Shown piece by piece: positions 1 through 10,500 of a DNA stretch of 64,000 nt. The notes beneath the pieces are model-generated. The model was not told where the DNA came from and did not search any database. It worked only from the letters and a program-made list of their open reading frames with translations. The position numbers were made by a program, and so were the translations under genes. Position 1 is the first letter of the stretch. The number at the start of each line of letters is the position of its first letter. Location of the stretch: positions 18,910,001-18,974,000 of the forward strand of contig OZ316891.1 of the NCBI GenBank assembly GCA_973895155.1, given 5' to 3'. Source of the stretch: Marsupella aquatica. Taxonomy: Eukaryota; Marchantiophyta.

Positions 1-1060
1 GAGCATGGGGAGACTTGTGGGCAATGGGAAGTGGCGCTAGCGAAGGCAAGGCGCCAAGCTGGTGTCACGCACTAGGGACTTAGACTAGCTGAGAGCTAAT
101 CAGGTTGAGGGGAAAAAGGGTTGGGCTTGAGGTCGACCGTCCGGAGCTTCGGACGGACTTTGAGTTTTGAGGGCTTGAGTGAGAGCTCCTCTTCAAGGGC
201 CCAGGGCCAATGGAGTTGATGCCATGGACAACGGACGCTTGGGGAACAAGTTATGGCCCAATCCGGGTTTGGCCGGTCGGGGGCCCCTAGCGGCAATGTG
301 ATCTGAGGGCCTAAACATGAGCACCGGGTCGGTCCAATCACAACGGGCTATAGCACTCCGCTTGCGAAAGCCTAACTACGAAGTTATGGGCGTTGCCAGT
401 TGGTGGCACGCCCAAACATGCAGGATAGGGTCCGGGTTGGGGACCAAAAGTTTGGGGACCAAAGCTGGTCTGAGGGTGGCAGGTCTTAGGGTTTAGGGTT
501 AAGGGTCTCCAGAAGTATATATATATATGAGGGAAGTGGTGTCTCCGTGGGGGCTAAGGGCGAACCGAAGTTGTGAGCCACGACGGTCGCGACACTAAGG
601 AAAAATGTCAAACGGAAACGACAATAACTTCCCAACGAGAAGTCCGTTGGGAGACTTCTTGGGTCCGTTGGAAATCTCTCAAGGAGGGCTACATCCTCCT
701 GAGCTTAGCTGAGTCTGGGGGCACTGTAGGTTCTTGAGGTTTGCGGGTGCTATCTTGCCCGCATGCCAAATCCTGCCGAAACAACAGCCAAGTCGCGTTG
801 AGTCTCTCAAGGGAACTTGCATTGGGGAGGCAAGGCCAAGTAGGTATGGAGGTTGATTTCCAAGGACACTTGGCTCCTAGACCATCAATGGGGCGAGAAC
901 CAAGAGTTGGTTGCTAGAGTCGAGGTCATTCTGGTCCCGCCGTGTAGGGACAAGCTTGGGACAAGCTTTAGGACAAGCTACGCTATTTGGGCCATGAGCA
1001 TGTCCTGGGGGTAGGGCGGTCAGTTGGTGATGGATAGGTACGAGGGGAAACTCAGGCTGC
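1..1060 (-). repeat. Dispersed ~1-kb repeat, copy A (probable LTR or TE fragment)
   Basis: This stretch is the reverse complement, with scattered mismatches, of 17745-18760 (copy B). Shared blocks include the segment around 940-1050 (tandem AAGCTTGGGACAAGCTT-like motif, then GGTACGAGGGG) and the segment at 1-90 (GGCGCCAAGCTGGTGTCACG). It has no sustained reading frame; the short frames are not conserved between copies. The left boundary lies outside the window. A long terminal repeat of a gypsy-type element is a reasonable guess from length and copy number, but no terminal TG...CA pair or target duplication was identified. Confidence 0.7.
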
Positions 1061-2510
1061 GCCCAAGGAAGGAGTTGTTCTGGACAAACACTGGGCGTGG
1101 GTTTTGGTTCCGGCTTATGGCATCAGGAGGACCTATCGTTGACCTACTTGTCAATGTCTATTGAGCTTGAGTTAGGATGCTAGACTTGGGAGATCTAGAT
1201 CCTGAAGGGTACTTACCGAGGTGTGATGGGTACCCCGTCACGGGAAGTCACACATAACAGGTCGCAGAGGCCTTTGCATTGTTAATAGCCACTGTAAATA
1301 AGCCATTTTTTTAATTTTCAAGTTAATTCCATCCTTTCAAGTTGGTGCTGCCAGGAGGACTTTACTTTATTTTATTCTCTTCTCAGAATTGTTCTAAATG
1401 GTCACGGCAACCTAGGGGGGGAAAATAGGTGGCCTTGCCATTTCGCTTGAACCATTGTCAAGTTCCCCCTATAAGTCCAAGAGGTTAACTTTTCTTTTTG
1501 GGGTTAAATGGGTATAACCACAACAAGGGCCAAAAGAAGAGAATGAGTTCTTTTGAGAGGTTTAAAGTTTTTTGGAGTAAAGGGGCATTGAGGAAAGGGA
1601 GTGAAGAAGTCCATAAGGGGCAGCCCCGGTGGGCGCCACCTGGCATCTCCATAAGGGCAGCCGGGGCGCATGGCGAGAAGGAAGTGGGGGGGATTAAACC
1701 CCCTTAGGAGCCCGCGAGTAGGACCAAAACAGGAAGTGGGGGGTTTCTTTTAAAAGCCCTCCTAAGGAGAGCACAGTCGGGAGGAAGAACATGCCGGGAG
1801 GAAGCAGCGGCAAGCCCATAGGGCTGCGTGCCCAGGGCATTTAGGGCTCCCATGAGTGAGGAGGGCATAGGGCCGCGTGCCCGAGGTGGTTATGGCCCGG
1901 CGAGTTGGGCGAGGCGGGGAGCCACCCGCGAGTGGCAGGGAGCATCAGGGCCTGGGGAGGGCCATGTAAGGGGAGCAGCCGGGACCCCCGCGAGTAAGCC
2001 GGGACCATGGCACACCAAAGGCAACGCGCCCTGCATAGGGCCGCGCGCCATTAAACACGCCCCGCGAGGCAACCGCGAAGAAGGCGCAAAAGGGCCGCGA
2101 GGAAGGAAAAGGAGGGGGCAGCCGCGAGGAGGGAATAAGGCACTGGGGCGCAAGGCAAAAGGAGGTGTCGGGGTGTTTTTTTTGTTTTTTGGTTTTTTTT
2201 TCCTTCTTTTCTCCCTCTTTTGCACGATCCTCTCCTTGCCGAAAGCAAAACTCGAGCTGTCTCCCGACACCTTGCCAAAAGCTCTCTCCACATTCTAATT
2301 ATTTTTTAAGCTCTCTCTCTCATGGTAGATTGGTGCCAGGACTTGGTGGTGTGATTCTTCCGGGCATTAGCGGCAGCAGCACGGAGTGGCTTCTGAGGGA
2401 ATTGAGGGTAATTGATTGATCGGGATACGGGGGCCGTTTCGGGCCAGGGAATTGACATTGCTACAGGTGACAGGATTTGGTGATTGAGGATTTGATTTCT
2501 GGATGCATGG
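1061..2510. other. Gene-free stretch with GC-rich block
   Basis: No supported gene. From about 1620 to 2170 the sequence is unusually GC-rich and repeats short words such as CCGCGAG and GGCCGCGTGCCC. This opens long frames on both strands (1828-2298 plus, 1890-2291 minus) that mirror each other and look like composition artefacts. A poly-T-rich stretch follows at 2170-2220. A TGGTGCCAGG word at 2331 could be a primer-binding site for the element whose reading frame starts at 2511, but no matching 5' LTR was seen upstream. Confidence 0.5.
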
Positions 2511-4393
2511 ATGCTGGATCAACCGGAGTTTAGTGCGGCAAGCGTTCAGAGATACAAGGTTGCTTACCGTGACTACGTTGAGACATTGATTGCAAGAGAG
2601 AGAGAAGAGAGAGAAGCTACGATGAGTACTGGACTGGCGGCAAGTTCCGCACCGGTGATTAGGAAGGTTTTCCGTCGAATTTATCCCAAAACCTCCACCA
2701 AGGTGATGGAGGATTGTAGGAATATTTTTCAAGCCACCGGGCTCACGGAGTTCATGAAGGTGGAGATTACAATCCCTTCGGGGAAGAGTTGGAACATTGA
2801 GGTCGGGGTGGAGTTACGTACGGAAGGAATCTACTTTGAATGTCTCCAGCGGGTAGTGCCCCATGTGGAGTTAGCTAAGCTCCTATTTCTGGAGAACCAG
2901 CAATTCTCATTCACACCCCGAAACATAAGGGGAGAGCTCACGTTGACAATGGTGGCCGGTTGGGTGATTAATCCCACCTCCACTACTTCCATTCCTCTTT
3001 CTGCCGTCAAGGATGCTGAGCACAAGGGATTTCTGGCCAAGGTTCATCAACGGGTCCTTGGTAACGTGCAATCCGGGATGGTGAATGGAGAGCATTTTGT
3101 GGTAGCTATGGACATCAAGAACTATCCAGCCCATGTGTACGAATGGTGGCACTACGGGTTGAAGAAGCTATTGGACGCCGATTCCGGGAGTGTGAAACCA
3201 GGTGGGGCTGTACATTTGATGGGGTCATTTTTGCTAGCCAGAGCAGAAGGATGGATTATTTCCCCGGGAGAGGAAGACACTGGATCATCCCTTACCATGA
3301 AAATCAGGAGTATTGCCACTACCATCTTGGGGAAACTAACGGAGGGATCATCGTCGGCGGTTGGTGATGATAATAGAGAGGAAGAAAACCAGGATGAGGA
3401 CTCCACAATGGAGTGGCTTGAATCACTTGTGGAAGATCCGGAGGAGCCCCTGGTCTACGACATTCCTGATGTCTACCTGGCAGAGTTACCAGAATTCCGG
3501 GAGGGAGTCCATGAGGGACTCAAGCTAGTCCACGCATTGAGAGATTCTCTCAAGCAGGCCACCGCCAGAGTAGAGACTTTGGAGCAGAGTGCCCTGTCTA
3601 TGAAGGAGGTGATCAAGGCCAAGGAGGAGGTGATCAAGGCCAAGGAGGAGGCCATTCATGAGAAGGTTAAACTTCTCCAAGCAGCTCATGTAGAGATCTC
3701 CAACTTGAAGGGAGCCTTGTCCTCCAAGGCCAAGGAAGCGAAAGAGGTTGGAGTATTGAGACAGGCATTGGCCAAAGAGAAGCAAAATTCTGGAGAAGTG
3801 GTGGAGTTAAGAGCCCAGTGGGAGCACTACGGAGTCAAATGGTGATCTTTGAGACAAGGGCTAAGAGGAGTGAGGCCTTGAGTCTGGGGAAACGGAAGAA
3901 CCCCTGCACACCTAGCTCCACACTTTCCCCGGATTTGGTCTCCAGGGCCATTGAGATGGTGGTGAAGGAAGTCAGTGGGAAGTATGGACCCCTGTTGGAT
4001 GCAGCCAAGAAGAGTCAAGAGAAGAGCAAGAGCTTAGAGAAGAAGCTCAGGGACGTACGTAAATCGTTACGAGAAGCTCAGGTCAACACGGGGACCCCAG
4101 GGATGCCACCCCGATCTGTCACCCCTGGGACTCCCATGGCCACCGGGCAGGTTTTATCGTTGGAGTTGCGGTCCGGTGAAGAGGCGGCCTTATGGAAGGA
4201 CACCATTGGTGAGGGGTACATTAAGGCGTGGCAAGCCTTGGCCAATTTGAGGAAGCAGGGGAGCACTAGCACAAGTAGTACCCCGGTGAAAAAGAAGAGG
4301 AGTGAAGTGGCACTCACTCCAGTGGAGAGTGATGAGGAGGCCCACTCACGGGGCTCAAGCCAGGGCACCGTGAGTGAAGAGAAGGAGGATTAG
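2511..4393 (+). pseudogene. TE-type coiled-coil ORF broken by one frameshift
   Basis: Two overlapping frames (2511-3845, 444 codons; 3818-4393, 191 codons) read as one protein if a single-base shift occurs between 3818 and 3845. The first part has a globular region (about residues 40-260), then an acidic linker (EEENQDEDS) and a Lys/Glu-rich coiled coil. That coil contains a 21-bp in-frame duplication (VIKAKEE twice, 3607-3648). The second frame continues as coiled coil and ends in a Ser/Thr/Pro-rich acidic tail. I do not recognise a catalytic domain. Its position just before an LTR-like repeat (4400-5163) that has a second copy at 47 kb suggests a gag-like or structural protein of a non-autonomous retroelement. 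A cellular gene is less likely. No slippery heptamer is visible in the overlap, so a mutation is the simpler reading. Confidence 0.55.
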
Positions 4394-4532
4394 AGTGGTC
4401 GTACGGACGTGGTTGTACGGCCCCTTGACTTTCCAACTTTTTTGTGTGAAGAGGAGGAGGATTAGAGTGGTCGTACGGACGTAGTTGTACGGCCCCTTGA
4501 CTTTCCAGCTTTTTTTTGAGCGGTCACTCATG
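4388..4532 (+). repeat. 72-bp tandem duplication over an ORF stop codon
   Basis: The block GATTAGAGTGGTCGTACGGA starts at 4388 and again at 4460, each followed by the same GTTGTACGGCCCCTTGAC segment. The period is 72 bp with a few differences. The first copy contains the TAG that ends the preceding coiled-coil frame. Confidence 0.85.
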
Positions 4533-5163
4533 GGCTTGTTGGAAAGAGCTCGTGGAACTGATTCCAACAAGAGGCGGCGATCCTCAAACGGAGCCAAGAT
4601 GAGCAGGTTATGGCCCGGTGAAGTTGTGTTTACGGGATACTGAAACAGCCATAACTTGGTCGTCCAATGTCCGTTTCAAGAGCGGTTGAGTGCTTCATGA
4701 TCAGGAGGAGGAGGGCTATCCAGGGGTGAACTCAGAAGTGCAAGTGGAAGGGCGCCTAGTTTCGGCCATTGTGGGGTTCCTTGCAATTTCACGGTTCACG
4801 GAGTAACGTTGGGGCGCCGTCGAAGGCACCATCGGCCCCATTTTTAGTTTATGGTTTAGAAGCATGTGTGTGTCTCATGGTTTTAGTTTAGGGGTTTCTT
4901 AGTGAAGGGTTTAGCGGCGCCGCTAGGGTAAGCCGCCATCGTTGTGGCCCCGTGAGGGGTGCTTTGGTGTGTTTTCTTGGTATTTAGGGGGAAAGCCCCG
5001 GAGTAGTTGGGGGGGAACTTAGTCTAGTGTTGGTGTTAGGGAAGTTAGCTCATAGCCTGAAGGGGAATTCAAGCCAGAGTAGTGAGGTAGAGGTGTAGCG
5101 CTTGCCCTAGTGAGGCAAGAGTTGGGCAGACGGCAGGAGGCTGGGTTGTCCTTGCAATGTGTT
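4400..5163 (+). repeat. LTR-like dispersed repeat, copy 1
   Basis: This segment aligns in the same orientation to about 46970-47889. The last ~320 bp (4840-5163) are nearly collinear, including TTTAGCGGCGCCGCTAGGGT, CCCCGTGAGGGGTGCTTTGG and GGGCAGACGGCAGGAGGC. Both copies stop matching right after TTGCAATGTGTTA. Directly following a TE-type reading frame, it is best read as the 3' LTR of that element. Exact ends and a target duplication were not found. Confidence 0.65.
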
Positions 5164-5688
5164 ACCACTTTTTGCCAAAAGATATGGATTTGGTTTGATT
5201 CCTCAAGTTTTGGTGTGGCGTTATCTTTTTCGGCTCACAATTGTGTTCTTTCCCAAGAAGTGTCTAAGGAATACTTGCACGGATTGGTCGACTATGTGAG
5301 TAGGGGGGGTGGTGACAGCACTCCACCAGCGACCAGTAGGAGTGTGTGTGTGGCGTAGTCCATGGGACTTGATCAAAAGTAGAGGGGCTAGTCGGTAGAC
5401 TTGATCAAAAATTACACTTCCAGGAGCGGAATCAAACATACTCATCCTACATGCAATAGAATCCTAATAGCGTCCCTCCACGTTTCTGTCATACGATAAC
5501 AAACGATTTTAGTAGGAGGAAACACTTATTTGTTGTGTAAATCGTTTGATAAGCAGGTGACACGAGGCGCTTGGTTGCTTGTGCAGACAATAAGGGCTGT
5601 TGAGTAGCAGTTGTGTTGGAGAGCAAGTGCAGCTTTGTATGGGAGGGGCCGCTGGTGGTGCAAGGGGCACAAGGTTGCTTTCTCGAGG
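5164..5688. other. Gene-free stretch before the gypsy remnant
   Basis: No supported gene. The stretch should contain the bulk of the 5' LTR that precedes the primer-binding site at 5789, but no matching copy exists in the window, so its start cannot be placed. Confidence 0.4.
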
Positions 5689-6729
5689 TATTCTGTGCAG
5701 GCATTCGGACACCAGGGGCACTTAGGTGTGGGTGTTGGGATTGGTGAGGGTGCTGGGTGGCAAGCGGGGTGGCAAGGTCCACTACTTATGGTATCAGAGC
5801 AATTGTTGGTATAGACATTGGGCTAGGGTTGTGCTATGTCGGAATCCAAAAATCTTAACGGATTTTTGCAAGGACTTAGTGCTTCAACGTGCCCGGCAGG
5901 TCGATTACGGGCAGATTTGATTATTGGAGACATGGCTAAAAACACTCGATCAAAGAGTGGCAAGCGGGCTCCCCCCGCCAAGGGGAGAGCCAAGTTCAAG
6001 AATAACAGAAGGAGGATGGGTCAACTTCCCTAGATGAACGTTACAACCAGGACGATGAGGACGTGGCGGCCGAATCGTCGACCACCGCAGCAAACATGTC
6101 AACTACAAAGCGTCGTTGACTTAAAGGGAAGGAGGTGGCCAACCCTCCAGAGGACAGGTTAGGCAATGACGGCTCTAACTCAGATGGAAGCAACGACGGT
6201 TCAGAGGCTGAATTGGAGGAAGAGGGTCAGGACCCAAATGAAGAACTTAACCCAGCCTTAAGAGGGTTGGATGCAAAACCAAAGGATGATGTCAAGCCGG
6301 ATGTCATCGTGGATAATTTGACCAAGTAGAACCAGGGCAATGCGGGTGATGCCTCAGCCCCGAGAGGTCAAGGTGCCCACAAGACGTGGGGGTATCACCA
6401 AAATCCATAAGTCAGAGAACCTAAGGACAGGCGCCCCACAAAGGAAAGGCGGTTGGAGGACCGTCCCCATACAACCCGCAAGGGCCCAGCCACTGATGAT
6501 GGTTTGGGTCCGTTGACTCAAGACCAACGACTCATTTATGAGCAGTTGGAACACAACAAGGGGGCGAAGATTAAGTACTTACTTAGTTTGGGTAGTCAGA
6601 GTGTGACACGTCCCAAGGGGGGAATGGTAGTTGGACAGAATATGTTCCAAGTGAACCAGCTACCGACTCCTCCAACTTACGATTGGGGCTTATGAGCAAA
6701 GTGGACAAAAGTTCCTGAGTTGGCTCACC
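5689..6729 (+). mobile_element. Ty3/gypsy-type LTR retrotransposon remnant, 5' part
   Basis: TGGTATCAGAGC at 5789-5800 is the plant primer-binding site complementary to the 3' end of initiator methionine tRNA, so a 5' LTR should end just upstream. The ~95 bp before it (from GTGCAGGCATTCGGACACCA at ~5696) recur at 17668-17745, consistent with an LTR end. Downstream, short frames (5836-6033, 6135-6329, 6453-6695) look like pieces of a basic then acidic gag N-terminus, broken by stops and shifts. The remnant is interrupted at 6730 by the CACTA element and resumes at 17166. Confidence 0.7.
5789..5800 (+). other. Retrotransposon primer-binding site (initiator Met-tRNA)
   Basis: The 12-mer TGGTATCAGAGC is the hallmark plant LTR-retrotransposon primer site; complementarity stops after 12 nt. 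Confidence 0.8.
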
Positions 6730-6747
6730 CACTGGTACATATTTTGG
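6730..6747 (+). repeat. CACTA left terminal inverted repeat with ACC target duplication
   Basis: This 18-bp end pairs with 17148-17165 in inverted orientation, with a few mismatches. The start is CACTG at this end and CACTA at the other. The preceding ACC is repeated after the right end. Confidence 0.9.
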
Positions 6748-7190
6748 CTTTTTCCGATGCTCTTCTTTCGGTCGGCAACACTTTCCGATACAGAGAAGAT
6801 CGGTACTCTCCGGTTGTCCCCGCATCGGGGATTTACCATACATTCTACATCGGACACATACTGTCCCATCCTATTAGAATCGAAAATAGTTTCCCATTTA
6901 AAAACTATCGGAGCATTTCCCATTCTACCTGCATCGGACAATGAGACTGCCGCGACGCAAGAGGCGTCCGATAAATAAAATATCGCATGTTGGTTCCGAT
7001 GAACTGAGGGACGAAAAATTTCCGATATTTTTGGAATCGGAAATGGGTTCCGACTTGTGTCCGAACCCATTACAAACGGACATCGTTTCCGATGTGGTAA
7101 AGATGGAAAAGTTTCCCGATACCTGTAGTATGGCATATTAGTTCCGTTTCTTTTAATATTAGAAATATCGGTTTTCAGTAGAGCCGGGGT
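6748..7190. promoter_or_regulatory. Left subterminal CCGAT/ATCGG array
   Basis: By eye about 14 CCGAT or ATCGG words, often as TTCCGAT or CATCGGAC, occur within ~440 bp in both orientations. Such arrays are the binding sites for the second (TnpA-type) protein in En/Spm elements and are needed in cis for excision. The spurious short frames in this interval (for example 6690-7136 minus) arise from the repeats. Confidence 0.8.
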
Positions 7191-7538
7191 TTTTTGAGGG
7201 TTTTATCATCTTCCTAGCTTCTGATTAAGGCATGTTGTGTTTCTGATAGGTTTTTGACTCCATTTCCATTTGAAGTATGTGGGAACTCAACTAGGGTCAA
7301 CTTGAAATGAATTGGAAGCTTTCATTTCATATGTATTAAAAGCACAAATATATAGCCACAGCTAGAGCCTAGAGATTTAAGTGGTATATATAAGTAAAGT
7401 AACATGCAACAAAAAAATGGTAATGACAATGTAGATAACATATATATGCCGAAAAAATCAATACATGGAGGGAAGTGGTCATTAATTAGGTCTAGCTAGT
7501 GCTAGCTACCTAGCTTTTACCATGAAATTCCTAAGTAG
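7191..7538. other. 3' flank of the transposase gene inside the CACTA element
   Basis: AT-rich non-coding DNA between the left array and the transposase stop codon; it probably holds the transposase 3' UTR. No gene seen. Confidence 0.5.
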
Positions 7539-10500
7539 CTAGTTGTTCTCATTTTCCAAATCTTCCACAACAACTACATTTGGTTGTTCTTGGACTATGG
7601 ATCTGGATCGTGGAATGTAAGGCATTACAATGGACCACTCAGGATCATCTGGATAAGGGAGATAGAATGCCTGCTCAAGATTATGAGGAAATGCAAAAGG
7701 ATCTGAGGCCCTCCAATTTGAGCTGATGACAGCCCCTGTCTTCAGTCGTGTGAAGCCGCAAGCATCCTCTTCACATGTTCGATTGTGGCCAACAAGATTC
7801 ATCCGAAACCATTTGCACTTCAGCACCACCTCTTCCAATGTTGTATGCGCATGGTATTTTACAACAAGGATCTCCTCTATCTTTCCATAGTGAGCTATAG
7901 TAGAACGGATGGGATTTGTGTCAGATCTGCTACTTACAAAATCCTGGGTGAACCAACCCATCACCCCACAATCTTGTGTAGCTGCCCTCTTGTCATCAAG
8001 TCATTCCACACGAAAGTGTCTCCCCTTGGACCACATGGCAGTCCTGGTTGTAACTGTAAGTAGAGGTCCATGAACCAAGGTGCGCAACTTATCAGTCACC
8101 ATTGGGAAGTGTGATACACTCTCCCCAGTAGCCACCAAGGCATCCACTTCTAACAACTTCCCCTTCATGTACATGTGAAATTTGGGAAATAAGCGTGGTC
8201 GTCGATTATTGTGCTTATCCTCCTCATAAAATGTGGTCCACTCCCCAACAATCTCTGGAGAGTTATACAACATGAATGCAGTGAGTTTAGTGTGCTCACT
8301 AGGGTCAAGAAGCCGTTCTCCCTTTGCACCTGTCAAACGGTCATCCTCATAGTCTGCTTCTCTTGATGCCTCATCTATCCACCCCCTTGGAGCATTTGAA
8401 TCAAGTGTAGCAATAATGTTTGTACAATAAAACATGCTCTCTGCTCCAAGATGATGCTATGCAATGCTACCTTCCACCCTTGCGCGATTTGAAACATAGG
8501 ACTTCATCACTCCCATGTACCGCTCTACCCAGTACATCCAACGACAATGTACAGGGCCTGCAATACCAACCTCACGCACTAGATGTAGTAGAAAATGAAC
8601 CTGACCATCAAAAAATGAAGGAGGAAGGGCCCTTTCAAGTTTGCACACAACCTCCACTCCAAACACCTCCATTGCTGCAACCTCATCCTCGTTCACCTCC
8701 TTTTGACACACCCATCTCAACAACTTACCCAACGACCAAAGGGCATCACGAAGATCCTCACTACCCAATCCAATAATAGCAATTGGAATAACATGTTGCA
8801 ATAAGCGATGATAATCATGGGTCTTCAAGAAAGCTGGCCATTTTGGAGAGTCAAGTCCACCAAATGCCTTGCGAAGATTGGCACTATACCCTGTAGGAAA
8901 TCGCATAGACCCTATGCGTTTGCGAAACTCGGTCCGCTCACCTCGTGTCAAAACCCAAGGAGGATGAATAGTAAGGGGGGCATTATCGGGATCCATAGAT
9001 GGCCAAAAACCATGAGGGCCATGCATCCCCATCTCTTCACAACTCTCTCTCCAGTTGTTGTCTTTCTCTCCATATAGGTGGCGAATCAAGGACCTCCCAA
9101 CATTTCCCTCAATGTGCATAGGGTCAAATAAATGGTTAAGTGGCATCTCAGCCCAATAAGGCAGTTGTGACAATGCAGACAAACAAGTCATGCCACACCG
9201 GGCATATTGCAATGGGTCATCTGGATTAGATACTCTCTCCCATACCTCTTTCCAATATGCACGATCTTTTGGAATAGGTTGTGGTCGTCTATCTGGTTGG
9301 CCATCCTCAGTGTCATATAAAAAGGGGTCTCTCCTCCAATCATGGTCTGGAGGGAGGTACTTGGTGTGACCAATATACACTATCTTCCTCAAGGTCTTTG
9401 ACTTTGGCCGCGCTATTCCTTCCAAATCAGGTCCATAAGTTGGGCAAGCTCGATATCCTGATGTGGTCAGGCCAGAAATATATCCAAACCCTGCATATAA
9501 ATATATATCCCATGCATAAGTAAATAAGTTTATTAAAAGATATATGTGCTTCTAGCTAACTCAATACATAACAAAGTATGCTAGGTACGGTTGCCTAGCT
9601 ATGGGAAGGGATAATTTAACAAAGATTCATACCTGGAAGATCATGTATGGTCCACATAAGAATGGCCTTCAACTTAAATTCTCGACGTAAGCCCCCCGTT
9701 TGCACTCGACCATCATAGCAATCCACACCACTCCAAAGCTTTTGTAGCTCCTCAATCAATGGTTGCAAGTACACATCAATTTTTTCACTTGCTTAGGACC
9801 AGGGATAATCATGGAAAGGAGAAAATGACCCTTCTTCATGGACATCCATGGAGGGATGTTGTAATTAGTAAGGACCACTGGCCATAGTGAATATGGTTGG
9901 GCCTTACCTGCTAGTGCAAATGGGCTGATGCCATCCGCTGCCAATCCTAGGCGAACATGACGTGGGTCAGTTTGGAACTCACCCCATCTCTCCTCCACAA
10001 ACTTGTTTGCAGGGGAGTCAACCATCATGCGCATGGTGGGTGGTTGTGAACTCATATCTGAGCGATTTTGGGAATGCCAAACCATATACTCAGCCAACTC
10101 AGCACATCTATATTGGTGGCGCAAACGAGGTATAAGAGGAAAGTACCTCATGACCTTCTGAGGAACTTTTCCCGTCAACATGTCCTCACAATACCTCGGC
10201 TTCTCACATGTAGGACATGACGTTGCATCTTTATAAGTGCCTCTAAACAGAACGCAATCATTCACGCAAGCATGTATGACTTCGTACTGCAGACCTATGG
10301 ACTTCAACACCTTCTTTGCCTCTTTCCAAGAGTCTGGCAAGTTGTTTCCTTCTGGCAAGATACAATCATGCAATGTCCGAAAGAGATCATCAAGAAGTAG
10401 GTTGCTTGCTCCATGTCTTTGCTACAAGTTCAACAAAAACATTATTGCTGAAAGACGAGACAAGCGTGATCCATCAAATATTCGAGTTTGCGCATGTTGA

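Noticed and set aside
1828-2298. Long frames on both strands (156 and 133 codons)
   Set aside because: They mirror each other across a GC-rich low-complexity block; no domain or conserved pattern.
2331-2346. TGGTGCCAGGACTTGG as a primer-binding site
   Set aside because: No 5' LTR matching the repeat at 4400-5163 lies just upstream, so it is only noted as a possibility.
3818-3845. Programmed frameshift between the two coiled-coil frames
   Set aside because: No slippery heptamer or downstream structure visible in the 28-bp overlap; a simple indel is sufficient.
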